This document shows, piece after piece, positions 10,810 to 23,752 of a stretch of 64,000 bases of DNA. The notes beneath the pieces were generated by a model that saw only the letters and a list, made by a program, of their open reading frames with translations, had not been told where the DNA came from and ran no database searches. This DNA comes from Hofstenia miamia (lineage: Eukaryota > Xenacoelomorpha > Acoela): assembly GCA_004352715.1 (NCBI GenBank), contig SCFE01000110.1, positions 770,673 through 834,672 on the forward strand, given 5' to 3'. A program made the translations under genes and the position numbers. The stretch's first letter is position 1; each line of letters starts with the position of its first letter.

Positions 10810-13651
10810 CCTATGCATAGAGTTTACCTGAATTTCACTGCATCTGAATTTTATTCTGCCCTAATTATCCTGTCCAGACTCAGGTATAGTACCAAATAAT
10901 ATTTGTTGCTGCAGTTGGCAAATATCAGCTATTGTTTCTTAAGGCAATATTTTATAAAAAAAATTTATAGGTAGTTATTTGCTTCATTGCACTATTTGTT
11001 TTTCAATTGATTTACAATTCATTAACATTTCTACTTAGTTCATGAAATTAGTAATATCCAGGTTAAAGATCTACAAATGTAAAATCAAATTTCCCTTAAT
11101 TTTTCATTGCTGTTGATTATTAAAAATAACTTATGCAAAAAATTTTAATATGATGTAAGGCATGTGAGATAATTTAAACCTTACAAATTTGCTGCAATTT
11201 ATTCATAACTGTACAAGTAGTTAGAGGTGACAAGCTCAATTTGATATCACAGTAGTTGTTCATTTTTGCTAACATTTACTGGATTTTTGTTTTGAATTTT
11301 GTTTATTTTAGATATTACAGAAATGCTGAATTTTTCCAGTTGATGACAAAGAGTGTTCTGAGTGTTTTCAAAAAAATTGAATGTTATATTGAGTTTAAAA
11401 ATACAAAATTGTATGTAACAATCAGAGGCTTGAAGTGTGCCTATAATTCAAAATGGCAACATATAACATTTTATGCGCTGCTTACTATAATTGCTTATCT
11501 ATTATGAAATCATTTTTGCAGACTTCTACCAGTTATAATTATTAAATTATTTAGTAGTGGAATATATGGAATACTATTTGATGTTTCTCTTAACCCTATT
11601 TTTGTTTGGAGCACACACAAACATATCTTAAGGAAAATCAAAATTGTGATTAGCTAAAGTTTCATAGAAAATTTTCACCACATCAAATTTTGTTTTTTTC
11701 TATTTTCTGAAAAAATTGTATCAATATCTTTCCCAAAAGAAATCTTATGAACATTTTGTCAGAGACTAGTACTGACATTTTTATACTGAAATTTGTTGTT
11801 TTCATATTTAGTTCACTTTATTGCCCATGATGCATTGCTTTGTAATAATTTGCTTAGCACAGAGGCAATAAAGGAATTGTGCATTACAATATGTATCACA
11901 GTAAAAAAATAGGACAAAATTGCATTGAATTATTTTATCTGGGAGATCATATAAGAAATGGCATATTTTACTAACCTTGTGTTGAAAAATGCTGACATCT
12001 GCAAAAACATGCAGAAAATATTCAGTATCACTATGCATATTTAATGTTCTGTTTACTTACTTAAATGTTGTGTCATTTCTAAGCTTGTATTGAAAAGGAT
12101 ACAGATTTATTGAGCACTCATATTTCTACAAGGCTGTACCAACAAAACTTTATTGAGTAACATTAGAAGCAAATCTGTAATACTTTAAATCTGTCTCAAA
12201 TCCCCAGAACAATCCAGCAACTAGACTATAATATGAAAACATAATTTAATAATAAGCATGACTGAATAGAGTTAAACTTAAAATTTTTGTTAGCTACTGC
12301 TGCACGAATGACTTATTTATACAAAAGCATGTAAATAATGCAAAACAAAATTTAAAGCATGTTGACAAGAATAAACCCAGCTTAAAAGTAATATAAATAT
12401 GCACATATATTTCTGTGACAAATTTTGAATTATAATTAAGTTATTTGTGTTATCATGATACTACACACCCACCCAATGTGAAGTAGAAGCAGGAATATCT
12501 GTATTTGAGTCTTGTTGAAATGTTGAAATATTTGCATTACTACCCATATAATGTTTGAGATGTCTTCATTTCTTGTTATAAAGCAAAAGTGATTTATGTG
12601 CTATTCAGTATTTCTACCTAAAATGGTGCAGATTGTTGATGCAGTGAAGGAAGATATACAAAATCAACTAAGGTTTTTGTTCCTTTAATTGGTAATGACT
12701 CATGGGTTGCAATGCTCTCACTGAGTGTGATATCATTTAAGATGCACTTAGCTGTTGGTAATGAGAGACTTGCAGCAATGTAATAGCACATTGGTGTAAA
12801 AGATTGTTATTGGTTAGAGAGGATTTGTAAATGTGATAATTGATCTTTTAATATTTGTTGCTAGAAGAAAAAGAACCCAATTTAATAGTGCAGTATTTCA
12901 AGGAAGTTTTGATAGATATAGCTGGTATATCCATCACTGGTATAGCCAGAAATGCAATTTCAACAAAACCATGGGTAAATCACAAATCCTTACATTTATT
13001 GTAAAATATCAACTTAAAAGTGGAGAAGCAATGTACCAAAATATGATGCCCACAAAGCTTGGGCATGGACAGTAACAAAATAAAATATAAAGTAAGTCAA
13101 AGAAGTAAATGATTTACTAAATTTAAAGTGCCATGTCTTACTACATAAAATATTGAAAATATGCTGTTTCTTAATTTTTTCCAACTCCTCTGGCTCCAAC
13201 AATAAAAACAAGAGGTGGAATGCTCAACCAGAGAGCATCATCAACTGAAGGCTAATTTTTACCTGACTAACTGTTGAAAAAAATTCTCAACACTGCATCT
13301 GGTTGAGGGCAGAATTACAATATATAGCAGCACTTTATAAGCATGTGGGAAGATTTCAGAATCTGTTCACTCCAACAATGCTGTGAATATTTTATCATCA
13401 CTGAAATTAGAACTGAACTTTTTGTAGAAATCTATGCATGTAGCAAATTCATTTGGATGATTATTCATCATAACAGACAGAAAAGTGTTGCCAGTACCCA
13501 AAGATGTCTACCAATGGATGTGTGTATACATTGTTTTTTCAAAATTTCATAATAAGCTTGGAGAAAAGACATTTAATCCTTTAAAAAGGAGATAGGTTAG
13601 TCAGTTTGAAATAAACAACATTAAAAATAGCTTAGGAAATGTTGAACTCAA
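10810..13651. other. CpG-depleted block
   Basis: Reading base by base I find only two CG dinucleotides in these 2842 bases (11476 and 12305), although C and G together make up roughly a third of the sequence; several dozen would be expected by chance. CA and TG are abundant. The block contains a dead hAT fragment (13150-13512, minus) and two frames of unknown origin: plus 11293-11507 (ends in a hydrophobic LLTIIAYLL) and plus 12623-12783, which needs one frameshift. The pattern is what long-term cytosine methylation and deamination would leave. Confidence 0.75.
13150..13512 (-). pseudogene. Dead hAT transposase, C-terminal dimerisation region
   Basis: The minus-strand frame reads through two stop codons and contains LLYIVILPSTRCSVENFFST, which matches the pattern of the hAT C-terminal dimerisation domain (a hydrophobic helix, LPV-type turn, then ERSFS-like motif). 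Upstream residues (EIFPHAYKV and the preceding 50 residues) align in character with the region before that domain. The E-R of the usual ERSFS is EN here and two in-frame stops are present, so it is inactive. It lies inside the CpG-depleted block and itself has no CpG. Confidence 0.6.
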
Positions 13652-13652
13652 C

Positions 13653-15014
13653 GTTTAGACTTAAACTCATAGAAATATGGAACTATGTGCATAAAGTAGT
13701 GCAGCATATATATTATAAATAGTAAACCTTTATGAGTGAGGTGCACACATAGTTGCATAATAGCCTTTTTGACGGCAAGCAAAATCTAGAGCTGTATAGG
13801 TTTTTGTAAAACATTTTTCCCCTCTTAAATTCCATTTTTTGAATTAAGGCAACAATAGCTTTCATATTTTGGTGACTTCAAGAAATTAACTTGAAAAGAA
13901 TCCAGGCTTGGGAAGTTCTTCTTTGCAATATGATGCAGTTTTTCATAACATTATTAATGCATGTTCATAAAATAAACCATTACAAAAATAAACTCTTGCT
14001 TCAAAGCTCACCATCATATCACATATCATATTAAAGTTTTTGTAGGAAGACATCTTCTACTTTCAAAGAGACGCCATTTTTCACCTACGCTTTTGGCGTT
14101 CTTAGAAACAAGAGTATATGCTGTTTTCTTCCAAAAATGCCTTCATGCTACCTACTGGAAATGTTATATCTCGGTTCAGAAACTTCTTGGTATTGTAATT
14201 ATTCAATAATAATCTAAAGTATTTAGCAGTCACACAAGAAAGTCCAAGAGGTTTTTGCATAAATGGGTGGATTTTTCACAGTAATAAATTTGACTTACTA
14301 AGAATGCCATTTTTTCCTTTCATTGAAGCATGCTTAAAGTTATTTTACCTGGGCACTGATTTGATACCCTCCATATTTTTAGATATAGCTCAGAGACCGT
14401 TTTTTAAATAAACTATCCGTCTATAACTTTTTTCTTTAACTTGTTCAACTTTTGACTAAAAATATGCAGATAGTGTCAAGGGTTACAAAGTTATAGTGAT
14501 TTAAAAAATTCCATGAATATCGAGAATTTTGAAAATTTCGATTTTGTATGTAAAGGCTAAAAAACAAAACCAATGCATAATTTTCAATGCACAATTACAA
14601 TTAAATGTTTTTTATGTTTTATTTGCATAATAGGCCTTTCTCTTCATTCCTATTTAGTAATATTTCTAACATTTCGTATCAGAAATCAGAAATTAAGAAA
14701 ATCCGATATGTAAACTAATTAATATGCGCATAATTTGCAAAAGATTCCCGCCAAAATATTCCTGACATATCGAAGTATCTCCACACCAAATTTGGTGTTA
14801 ATCAGATGTAGCATTACCAAGATCTCCTAAGTTATGAATGTGAGACAAATAGGTAAAATGTATTAAAGTTGATACAATAGAAAATTTGTTATAAGTAGCA
14901 AATATGTATGAGGCATTGTCAGTGCTGATAGGCAACATAATAATTTGTTATCACCACAGAGTTGCATTAAATGTTCAGCAAAAATAGGTTTTCACTTCAA
15001 TGTAAAATGTATTC
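13653..15014. other. No gene seen
   Basis: AT-rich non-coding sequence. Around 14380-14860 the text (for example CACCAAATTTGGTGT, a 15-base palindrome, at about 14784-14798) has the look of a dispersed repeat, but I found no second copy in the window. Confidence 0.5.
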
Positions 15015-15017
15015 TTA

Positions 15018-15445
15018 AGGGGTGTTCCCACTCTTGACTTTTATCAGCACATTTTAGTCAAAAATGCAATTATTTTTTTCACATTGGCGATTTTTTTCAT
15101 CTGATTTTTTATCTGAAAACCTGGAATTAGAAATCATTCCCACTATTTATTTTGATAATAAATTATCATCTGGTGAAAAGTCAATAGAGGGAATGATTTC
15201 CAATTATTTTGATTGACAGTAGAAAATATAACAAAAAATGCTCAATGATTGGTCTGTCTTGGAAGGCAAACAATGCTAATATATTTTGAAGTTCAAATAC
15301 TTCAACTAAGCAATTATTTTCAAGTAGCAATCGAACTCATATTTTAGTATTGTTCCCACTATCAACATTTATCAGATGATAAAATACAAATAGAGTGTTC
15401 GTACAATCGATTTTTATGACTGGTGTCTTGACTGGCAACACTCCT
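15018..15445. mobile_element. PIF/Harbinger-like MITE with TTA target duplication
   Basis: The 428-bp element begins AGGGGTGTTCCCA and its other end, reverse-complemented, begins AGGAGTGTTGCCA. TTA sits immediately outside both ends (15015-15017 and 15446-15448). A 3-bp TWA duplication and G-rich GTGTT termini are typical of PIF/Harbinger elements. There is no long frame, so it is non-autonomous. Internal imperfect inverted segments built on CATTCCCACTAT-like sequence reinforce the foldback character. Confidence 0.65.
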
Positions 15446-15448
15446 TTA

Positions 15449-16628
15449 GGCTAGGCTAATGTTTTAATCTGTGTTACCTATTTAGTGAAAATTTGCACAT
15501 ATAAAATTACTTTAAGATTCGTTTGAATAATACTAAAATAACAAGCTAGTCTGTAAATGCATGTCTGTACAGAGACATATCATTGACAAGCTATATTCAA
15601 TATTACTTGGTGTGGGCTGTCTGTAATTAATGATCTATTGCATACTATGCTTTTATGAGGCATAAAATCAATAGCACTCATTAAATAAAAAAATAGCTAA
15701 AACTATTATCAAGTATTTTATCAATTTTTATTATAGAATTATTTTAGTAAAATTATTAAAAAATTGCATATTGTAAAACTGCACAAGAGTTAATATTATT
15801 TGAGCAATCAGCAGACCAGACAATCATTAAATATACAAACCCTTTACGTAGAAATATAGGGGTTTGACCGTTTTGTTAAACTTTCATTTATTATATATAT
15901 ATANNNNNNNNNNNNNNNNNNNNNNNNNNNNNNNNNNNNNNNNNNNNNNNNNNNNNNNNNNNNNNNNNNNNNNNNNNNNNNNNNNNNNNNNNNNNNNNNN
16001 NNNNNNNNNNNNNNNNNNNNNNNNNNNNNNNNNNNNNNNNNNNNNNNNNNNNNNNNNNNNNNNNNNNNNNNNNNNNNNNNNNNNNNNNNNNNNNNNNNNN
16101 NNNNNNNNNNNNNNNNNNNNNNNNNNNNNNNNNNNNNNNNNNNNNNNNNNNNNNNNNNNNNNNNNNNNNNNNNNNNNNNNNNNNNNNNNNNNNNNNNNNN
16201 NNNNNNNNNNNNNNNNNNNNNNNNNNNNNNNNNNNNNNNNNNNNNNNNNNNNNNNNNNNNNNNNNNNNNNNNNNNNNNNNNNNNNNNNNNNNNNATATAT
16301 ATATATATATATATATAAAGCAGAAGTTGCATTACAAGTCTATCCAATGTTTAATAGCTGTACATGCTAATTGTACATAAGACCTTTTGATATATTAAGA
16401 ATTTTTTCTAACAATTATTTATCATTCTTATGAACTACAATAATTATTGTGATTTTAAAATAGTTTTTAAGTAAGAATGAATAAATATAATTTGAAATAT
16501 TTAGATAAATTATTGGTACAATGTCCACGAAACCGCCTTCATTTTTCATTGATACTCTCGAAAATGTATATCTCTTTATTTCTCATGTCCAAAGGTAACA
16601 GAAATTAAGTATTTTTTAATACTTTCTA
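15449..16628. other. Sequence upstream of the first visible SETD2 exon, with gap
   Basis: Contains a 391-N gap (15904-16294) flanked by (TA)n. I see no additional exon encoding the SETD2 N-terminus here; such exons may lie in the gap, left of the window, or be too divergent to recognise. Confidence 0.6.
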
Positions 16629-16636
16629 GTATTTAG

Positions 16637-16768
16637 AATTAAAAATAAGGCTCTTAAAGATCATATGCAGTTGGGGTGTGATTGTGAACTACCAGAAAAG
16701 TTTAGCAGTCCTTTAACAGTGCAGTTGTGTGGAAGCGACTGTTTAAATAGACTTCTATTTCTTGAATG
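16637..16768 (+). CDS. SETD2 exon a: start of AWS domain
   Basis: Encodes the first cysteines of the zinc-binding AWS domain ([10 protein letters not shown], then [14 protein letters not shown]) and ends GAATG before donor GTTGGC, splitting the next cysteine codon. The conserved CLNR motif identifies the family. An alternative acceptor 8 bases upstream (TTCTAG) keeps the same frame, so the left border is uncertain. Confidence 0.9.
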
Positions 16769-19700
16769 GTTGGCATTTATTTATACATATGTTCAAGTAC
16801 ATTTGATGGCATGTATGTTAGATAATCTCTAGGGAACAATGTGCAATTCATAGAGCAAGTATGAAAGTAACGGTTGGTTTTTTAGAGATTGCTCATATGA
16901 AAAATTGTTGCTAAAAAGTAAAAAATTCACTCACTAAATTATGTCTTAAAAACTAACTAACTACCAGTAAACTGGAGCAAATTTGTTGAAATTGCTGTAG
17001 AAAGAGCTTTCAATAAGATTCCGGAACTTCCTATATGTTATGTAAACAATGGAAAACATAAATATAACAATTTCAATTTTTCAACGCAGTAGATTTCAAT
17101 GAGGTTTCGTACAATTCAAATTCGTAAAGGGATAATAATAAATAGAGTGTGACAATATAAATTCAGCCCGAGCCTGAACCCGACCCGATCAGAATTTGCA
17201 CTACGCGAAACCGATTTAACCCGAAATTTTACTACCCAAATCCGCCAAACCTGAAATTTAGACTTTGATTCGCACTATTTAATATCTTTGATCTCCTTTC
17301 AATCAAATGATTATTAACATCAGTTATTTCCGGATAGAGTAAACATTTGTTTTTAGTTAGTCTTGAATCTTTCTTAAACCAAGTAGTGATTGACATCAGT
17401 AATTTTTTGATAAATACATGTAAGCTTTATACCGGAACCCGACCCAAAGCTACCGGAAACCCGTAATCAGGTTTACCGATGTTACTTTCTACTAATTAAG
17501 TAGAGCAACTAAAAATTCTTTAGAATATGCTGCAAAAATATGAAAATTAATGCCATTGTAGAAAATCATTTTGATTTTTATTGAAAATTTTAAGTAATAA
17601 CTAAATTTTTTCACTACACGAAATTGGGTACATAACATAACAGGCTGCTTGGTTTGATATTTGAAATCACATATAATACAATCGAAACCATTTATCAATT
17701 GGCTTTTGATTTACGTTATTAATCTGTGACTAACAGGAGAACATACATTAGTGAGCTTATGTGATTGAAAAGATTTGCCAGACATTGTCTTATTGTGCAG
17801 GGTGTCCGAAAGATCAGAAGTTCTTTTATTTTGATGAAACTAAAATGTGAAACATATTTTGACAAAAAATAAATAGAGGTTGTAATATTGGCAAATTTCT
17901 TAACAGTTGATCATTGCAATTGCACAGACATGGATGGCAAATGATGCTGTAGATGAATTCAACTTTTTATGTAACTCTAACACGTCAAGCAGGAGAAAGG
18001 AAGCTTTCCTACACTGACAGGCCTCAGAAATCTTATGCCGAAATTTTCTATTGATGATGGTTTTTTTGATTTAATAAGAAGATAACGTTCTTCTGCTAGT
18101 GGACATACCATTAGACAAATCAATGAAGCTTGGGAATTGATCAATGTTCAGACATTTTAAAAAACTAATGGTCCATAGGAAAAAGTTTTTTAATAGAATC
18201 TTTTCAAAATATCAACAGGCAGTTTTTTGCATGATGTATATCACATTTACACCAATATAGATTTTATCAGGTCTTTGAAAAAACAAATATGTTAGAATTT
18301 TCAGTAACAAAATAATGTTGAAAATGAGAGACGAAACTAGAAATATTCATTAAGTTCAAAAAACGCTCTTGACAGAGCAATTTATAGGAAATCGATTTTT
18401 TTCAAAATTCTGAATTTTTCGACCCATGTATCCAGAGTTTGTTTACGTCATTTATTTGATTATGTTACATAGTATCTTTCATGCTTACTTCTAAAATAAT
18501 TTTAGCTCAAATAACTGTCCAGTGGGTGATTTTTGCACAAATAGACGCTTTCAAAACGTAAGCATTTTTAATTCTCAAAGATATTTTAATAAATTAAATT
18601 TCAATAATTGATAAACTATTCTGTTGATGTTAATCCATTTTAATTAAAGTTATCTATCATTTTCTAGGAGATGTTTTTTAACTTGCCGATACAATTGAAC
18701 AATTTTTACAAAACAGCCAATGCGATTTTATGAAATTGTTCAACTAAGTGAACTTAAGGTAAATATTTCACTGAATTGTTTAGCGAGAGTATGCAAAGCT
18801 GGCACTTTTCCAAACAGAAAAAAAAGGTTGGGGTGTTCAAGCATTAGAATTCATTCCTAAGTATGTCTTATGTTTGTTTCGTTTTTTTCAACCTTATTTA
18901 GGGGAACTTTTGTCATTGAATATGTTGGAGAGGTTTTGCCTCAGACGCATTTCCATCATAGACTTGAAGAATACAAAGAAAGAAATTCGAAAAATTTCTA
19001 TTTTATGTCACTTAAAAATGATGAGGTAAAACCTAAAAATTTTGTTAGCTTTAGGTACAACAGTAATTTATATATATATATGCCCTAAAATGATAAAAGA
19101 AATTTTCTCAGCTTGAATTTTCAGCTTGAATTTTCGCACCTTGAATTTTCCTGCAATATTTCAAGGCAACCGCAATTATAAGAACTATATCACAATGGTG
19201 GTAGCATTGCAAAAATTCTACCGACCAAATTTCTGCTTGTTAGCACTACAAAATGACACTGAAGACTTGGCACTGGGTGTTGAAATATCTTTCCCGTTTA
19301 ACTGAGGTCTAAGTAAGGATCAGTATTTTTCACAAAAATGTTTTTTCATGTTAAATGAATTCAAGTTTTAATACTTTTAGTTAAGTACAGATGAATGTTG
19401 AGGTATGTAATAGAAACGTAATTTATTTGAAAATTTGCATGCACTTCTTCATTAATATTTGCCCTGCATGTCACTGTAGGCTTACAAGTCACACATGAAA
19501 AAGCATTGCAAGAAAGCATGACAACGGCTCGAGTAGCCAACCATTACTGTAAAATTTTATTTGTGTTCACTGCGTTTCTAGCATGCAATTTCCATGTCTT
19601 GTAATGAATTCACTAAAAGGCACATTTATTAAATTATCTTTTCACTTTTGATGTAATGTAAACTTGATGTTTGGTAAATCACACTTTTCCAAAACTTGGC

Positions 19701-22700
19701 TTCTATTTTGATGTTATTTGCAAAAAAGAATTGTTACTAAAACTGAGCGCAATAAAAGGCATCCAAGACTAGTGAATAAAATTTATATACTACTAAGTAT
19801 ATTTTATGATTATTATTGTTAGGATTTGACCAAGTGAACCATAATAAAATTTTTATTAGTTAAATTTTCTTTATTTACATAAAATTATGCAGTAAAATAT
19901 TTTAGCATGCAATAATTCTCACATATGCACCCAATTCGCATGTTTGCAGATTATATTTTTTTATATTTAGATAATTGATGCCACTATGAAGGGGAATATA
20001 TCCAGATTTATTAATCACAGTTGTTTACCAAATTGTGAAATTCAGAGATGGACAGTCGATGGTCTATTAAAACTAGGGATTTTTGCTATTGAAGACATAA
20101 TACCCGATACTGAAATTACATTCTTCTATCAGATGAACTCTTATGTGTATGCTCCTCTTAATTTAAGTCTATGTTGTGTTTTATTAGGCCTAGTCAAAGG
20201 TGTCGTTGTGGGGCTTTAAACTGTAGGGGGCTGATTGGTAGAAACATCAAATCACAAGAAATGAATACTGTAAGATCTTTAATATCCTCTTTAATCTTAG
20301 CCAATGTATGCTTGAAGTACATGCACACTTTTACTGAATGTTTAGCTGGAAAGCAAGATTACCAAAATTTTGTCGCAATGTCAAAATAGAGGCTTAGAAG
20401 ATGTGGACCAGGTCCTAAGCCTTTCACGTTTGATGGTGCATGTAGACACATATCAACATCGCAATCAATTACTTCATATTTTAAAGGTTGTTTGTTTTCT
20501 ACTATTCCAATGTGATTAGAGTATTTAGAGAACCACATCTAACGAATGCTTAGAAAAGTTTCTACACTATCATGGCATTTCGCTTCTATCAAGTTGGATG
20601 ATTGATCCTGGCGAAAAAGCACCTCTTGAATTTTTAATTGAGGTGGGAAATTTCATCTTAATGCGTCTTTTTATTTAGCCATTTTGTTTCTATTTTTACG
20701 TACATATTTACATTCTCCATACTTTAAATGGCATTAACAACATTTTGATAGAAAAATTTTGTAATATGATGAGTAATATTTGAAGTTGTAGTTTGCGAGA
20801 TTTCAGATCAATAAGCTTTGATAAGATTTTATTAGTATTTTCAACCATGCGGATATCTATAAACAGTTATATATGTATATCCATTATATATGAGAGTATT
20901 GCTGTCTTATTGAGTATTAACATGAGATTTCTGAATTTAAATTATTGAGACTATACATTTTTACCATTAGTTAATTTATCAGAATTTTCCTGAAATTGTT
21001 GCAAATATAACAAACACCATGTTCTGACTTCAGTGGAGTATGTAACATCCAGTGATGGCGATATTCATGCGCATTATTAATTTTGCGGGTATTTGGTTTA
21101 CAAGAGGCAATATAAAAGATCGTTTCTCAAAGCAATACAGCGTAGAAGCAGTGTGAACGTCAGTTAGAAATTGTTATTCATAATGAAATGTGTCGTGCTC
21201 TTGTGACGCATGCGGAGATTGGGTTCAGAAGACCTGACCGCATTAACACCATTCCCCATCATTAGTTTGTCTACCAAAACAAAGAAAACATTTTCAGGGT
21301 AAAAGGATGTGACCCCTTTTCAAACTCAATACAAATAACCACTGTAGTGCTTTACGAGTGTTGACTGCTCGGGATTTACTGCAAGATTCGTCATAGCGTT
21401 AAAATATGTATCTAATTCATTTTATAAACGAAATATGTTAATAATTTTGTATTTTAGATTTTGGATGTCTTAAAAATCTTATCAACTCAAAAAGAAACTA
21501 GAAGCTTGTTGCCTTCAGACTCTAAGAAATTTACTGAAAACCGGATTTTAGTTCAAGAGTCTGATTCAAATGTTTCTACAACTTCTGGCGCGCAAACACA
21601 TTTACCAGAAGGTATTCTATATAAAAATGTCTATAAATAAACCATCACATTTGAACTTCTATATTTCATTAATGATAAGTGACTATTGTTGCGAAATAGT
21701 GAAATATGAGGTGTCAAGAGTGATTATTCCTTATACATTATTTTTCCAGATATTATTAATATATCGCTTTAAGTCATGCAATTTATTAAAATTTAGCTGA
21801 ACTTAATGAAATTAGTGATTTGCTTGACGAAGCTCTGGAAAAAAGCACAGACAAGAAGGAAAAATGGAAATTGAACCCTATATCACTTTCCCCTGATTGT
21901 TCTTCAAATAATCAGCCGTCAGCTTCAGTATGATTATTCAAATTTTTGTGAAAATATTTATTATACCAATTTGGTTTTTAACAATAAATTATTTTTTTAA
22001 TAGATTATCTTTGCTCAATAGTGTGTAATGTTATGGTTTTAGCTTCAATTTTCATAAAGTTCTACATCTCTGCACCTAAAAATTAGGCATAATTTAGGGG
22101 CATTTACTTAAATAGGAAACAAAAAATAAAGGTAAAATTTCCAAACCATAAAAAGTTTGTCCTGGGCCTTTTGGTGTAAACATATGCTTATTGATTCCCG
22201 ACAATCGACTTTGCCTTAATATATTTTTTGAACTGTTTTAATGTTTCTATATTTTGAACAAAACTTTTAAATTCCCCATTTTTTGGTTTTATGAAAAATG
22301 CTAATTTTTAAAATTTTGGATTTTTTGGAATTTAGTGTAATGCATTTTATCAATTGCCATATTTCATAATATTTTTAAATAGATTGAAGTTTCTTCTCCG
22401 CCATTTGAATCAGCAAACGAAGCGCCAATTGTGTTCAAACCTGGTCAAACTATTTATATTGAAAGCCAAAATGGAAGACTTATCCCACAAAAGATTCAAG
22501 ATCCTAACATGATAAGCAGTGAATCCCAAGTAATGCAGACTTCTCGAAGTTCTGCCATTGAACAACAAACGGTATGGTTTAGGAAGATCATTGGGCTATC
22601 TCTGATTGGTGGGATTTATTAAAAATATTGTTTTTAGAATCAATTAATTTTGTCTATATAGAGCCAATATTTTCAATAATTTCTTTGTTAGGTTAGGGTT

Positions 22701-23097
22701 AGGAAACTCTGATAGGATTTATTAACCAATTACCATAAAAATGTTAGACATAGCGTTTTTATGAAAAAACATTTTTAACATGATCTAATAATTATACGGC
22801 CGTGAATAGCACAATTTGAATTTTCAAGTTAAACTGTTTGCAATATTGCAATTACTATTATTGAAATATATTATTTACTATTAACTGATACATTGTGTTG
22901 TTAAAATAGGGTCTTTGAATAATACTAAGAGATCGACAATAAAACGGCGTGTATTTAGTAGGTCATTACCAACGTTAGGAACACGTTGCAATAATCGCAT
23001 TTGCAATTTAAGTGAAAATAAGCAAAATATCATGTGATCTAACATGAAATAACTGAGGTGATCTCGAATTTGATAATATAAAATGATGTTTAGTGTG

Positions 23098-23136
<39 letters not shown>

Positions 23137-23708
23137 NNNNNNNNNNNNNNNNNNNNNNNNNNNNNNNNNNNNNNNNNNNNNNNNNNNNNNNNNNNNNNNN
23201 NNNNNNNNNNATATATATATATATATATATATGTACTGGTTATAATCTTAAGACTTTGAATATTTTTATGAAAACCATGCAGATGTTCCTTAATAAAGAT
23301 CACATAACGATTTCCCTGTCTTCTAATATCGTTTATTCATACGACTGTGATGAATGTTCAAGTTCATACATTGGCGAGACTAGAAGACATTTAGAAACTC
23401 GGGCAAAAGAACATATAAGAGGGCATCTACAATCAGAAATATATATTCTTGGATGTGCACCTAAGCTAAAAAATTTTAACATACTAATAAAAAATCGTGA
23501 AACTAAGATAGCAGAAGCCATATGTATTAACTCAACCAAGAAAACCTTATTAAACAGTAGATTTCTCATTTCGTTTTTAGAACACGGTTCTTTCTTATTT
23601 TCTAAATGACAAAGTAATTTCTCATTACGCATAAATGTTTCCATTGCTGCAATTTTCATATAAAGCGTCTTTATAGTTTTTATTCTTTCAAATTCTTCAA
23701 TCAATTCT

Positions 23709-23752
<44 letters not shown>

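Noticed and set aside
13170-13240. A minus-strand reading with a P-loop-like VFIVGARGVGK
   Set aside because: It is only about 20 residues in one frame, followed by a stop; the neighbouring frame continues the hAT dimerisation region, so the P-loop look is chance.
20393-20486. Shorter SETD2 exon starting after the AAAATAG acceptor at 20392
   Set aside because: It would leave one base that does not fit the phase of the preceding exon; the acceptor at 20345 gives a continuous frame that also matches the family.
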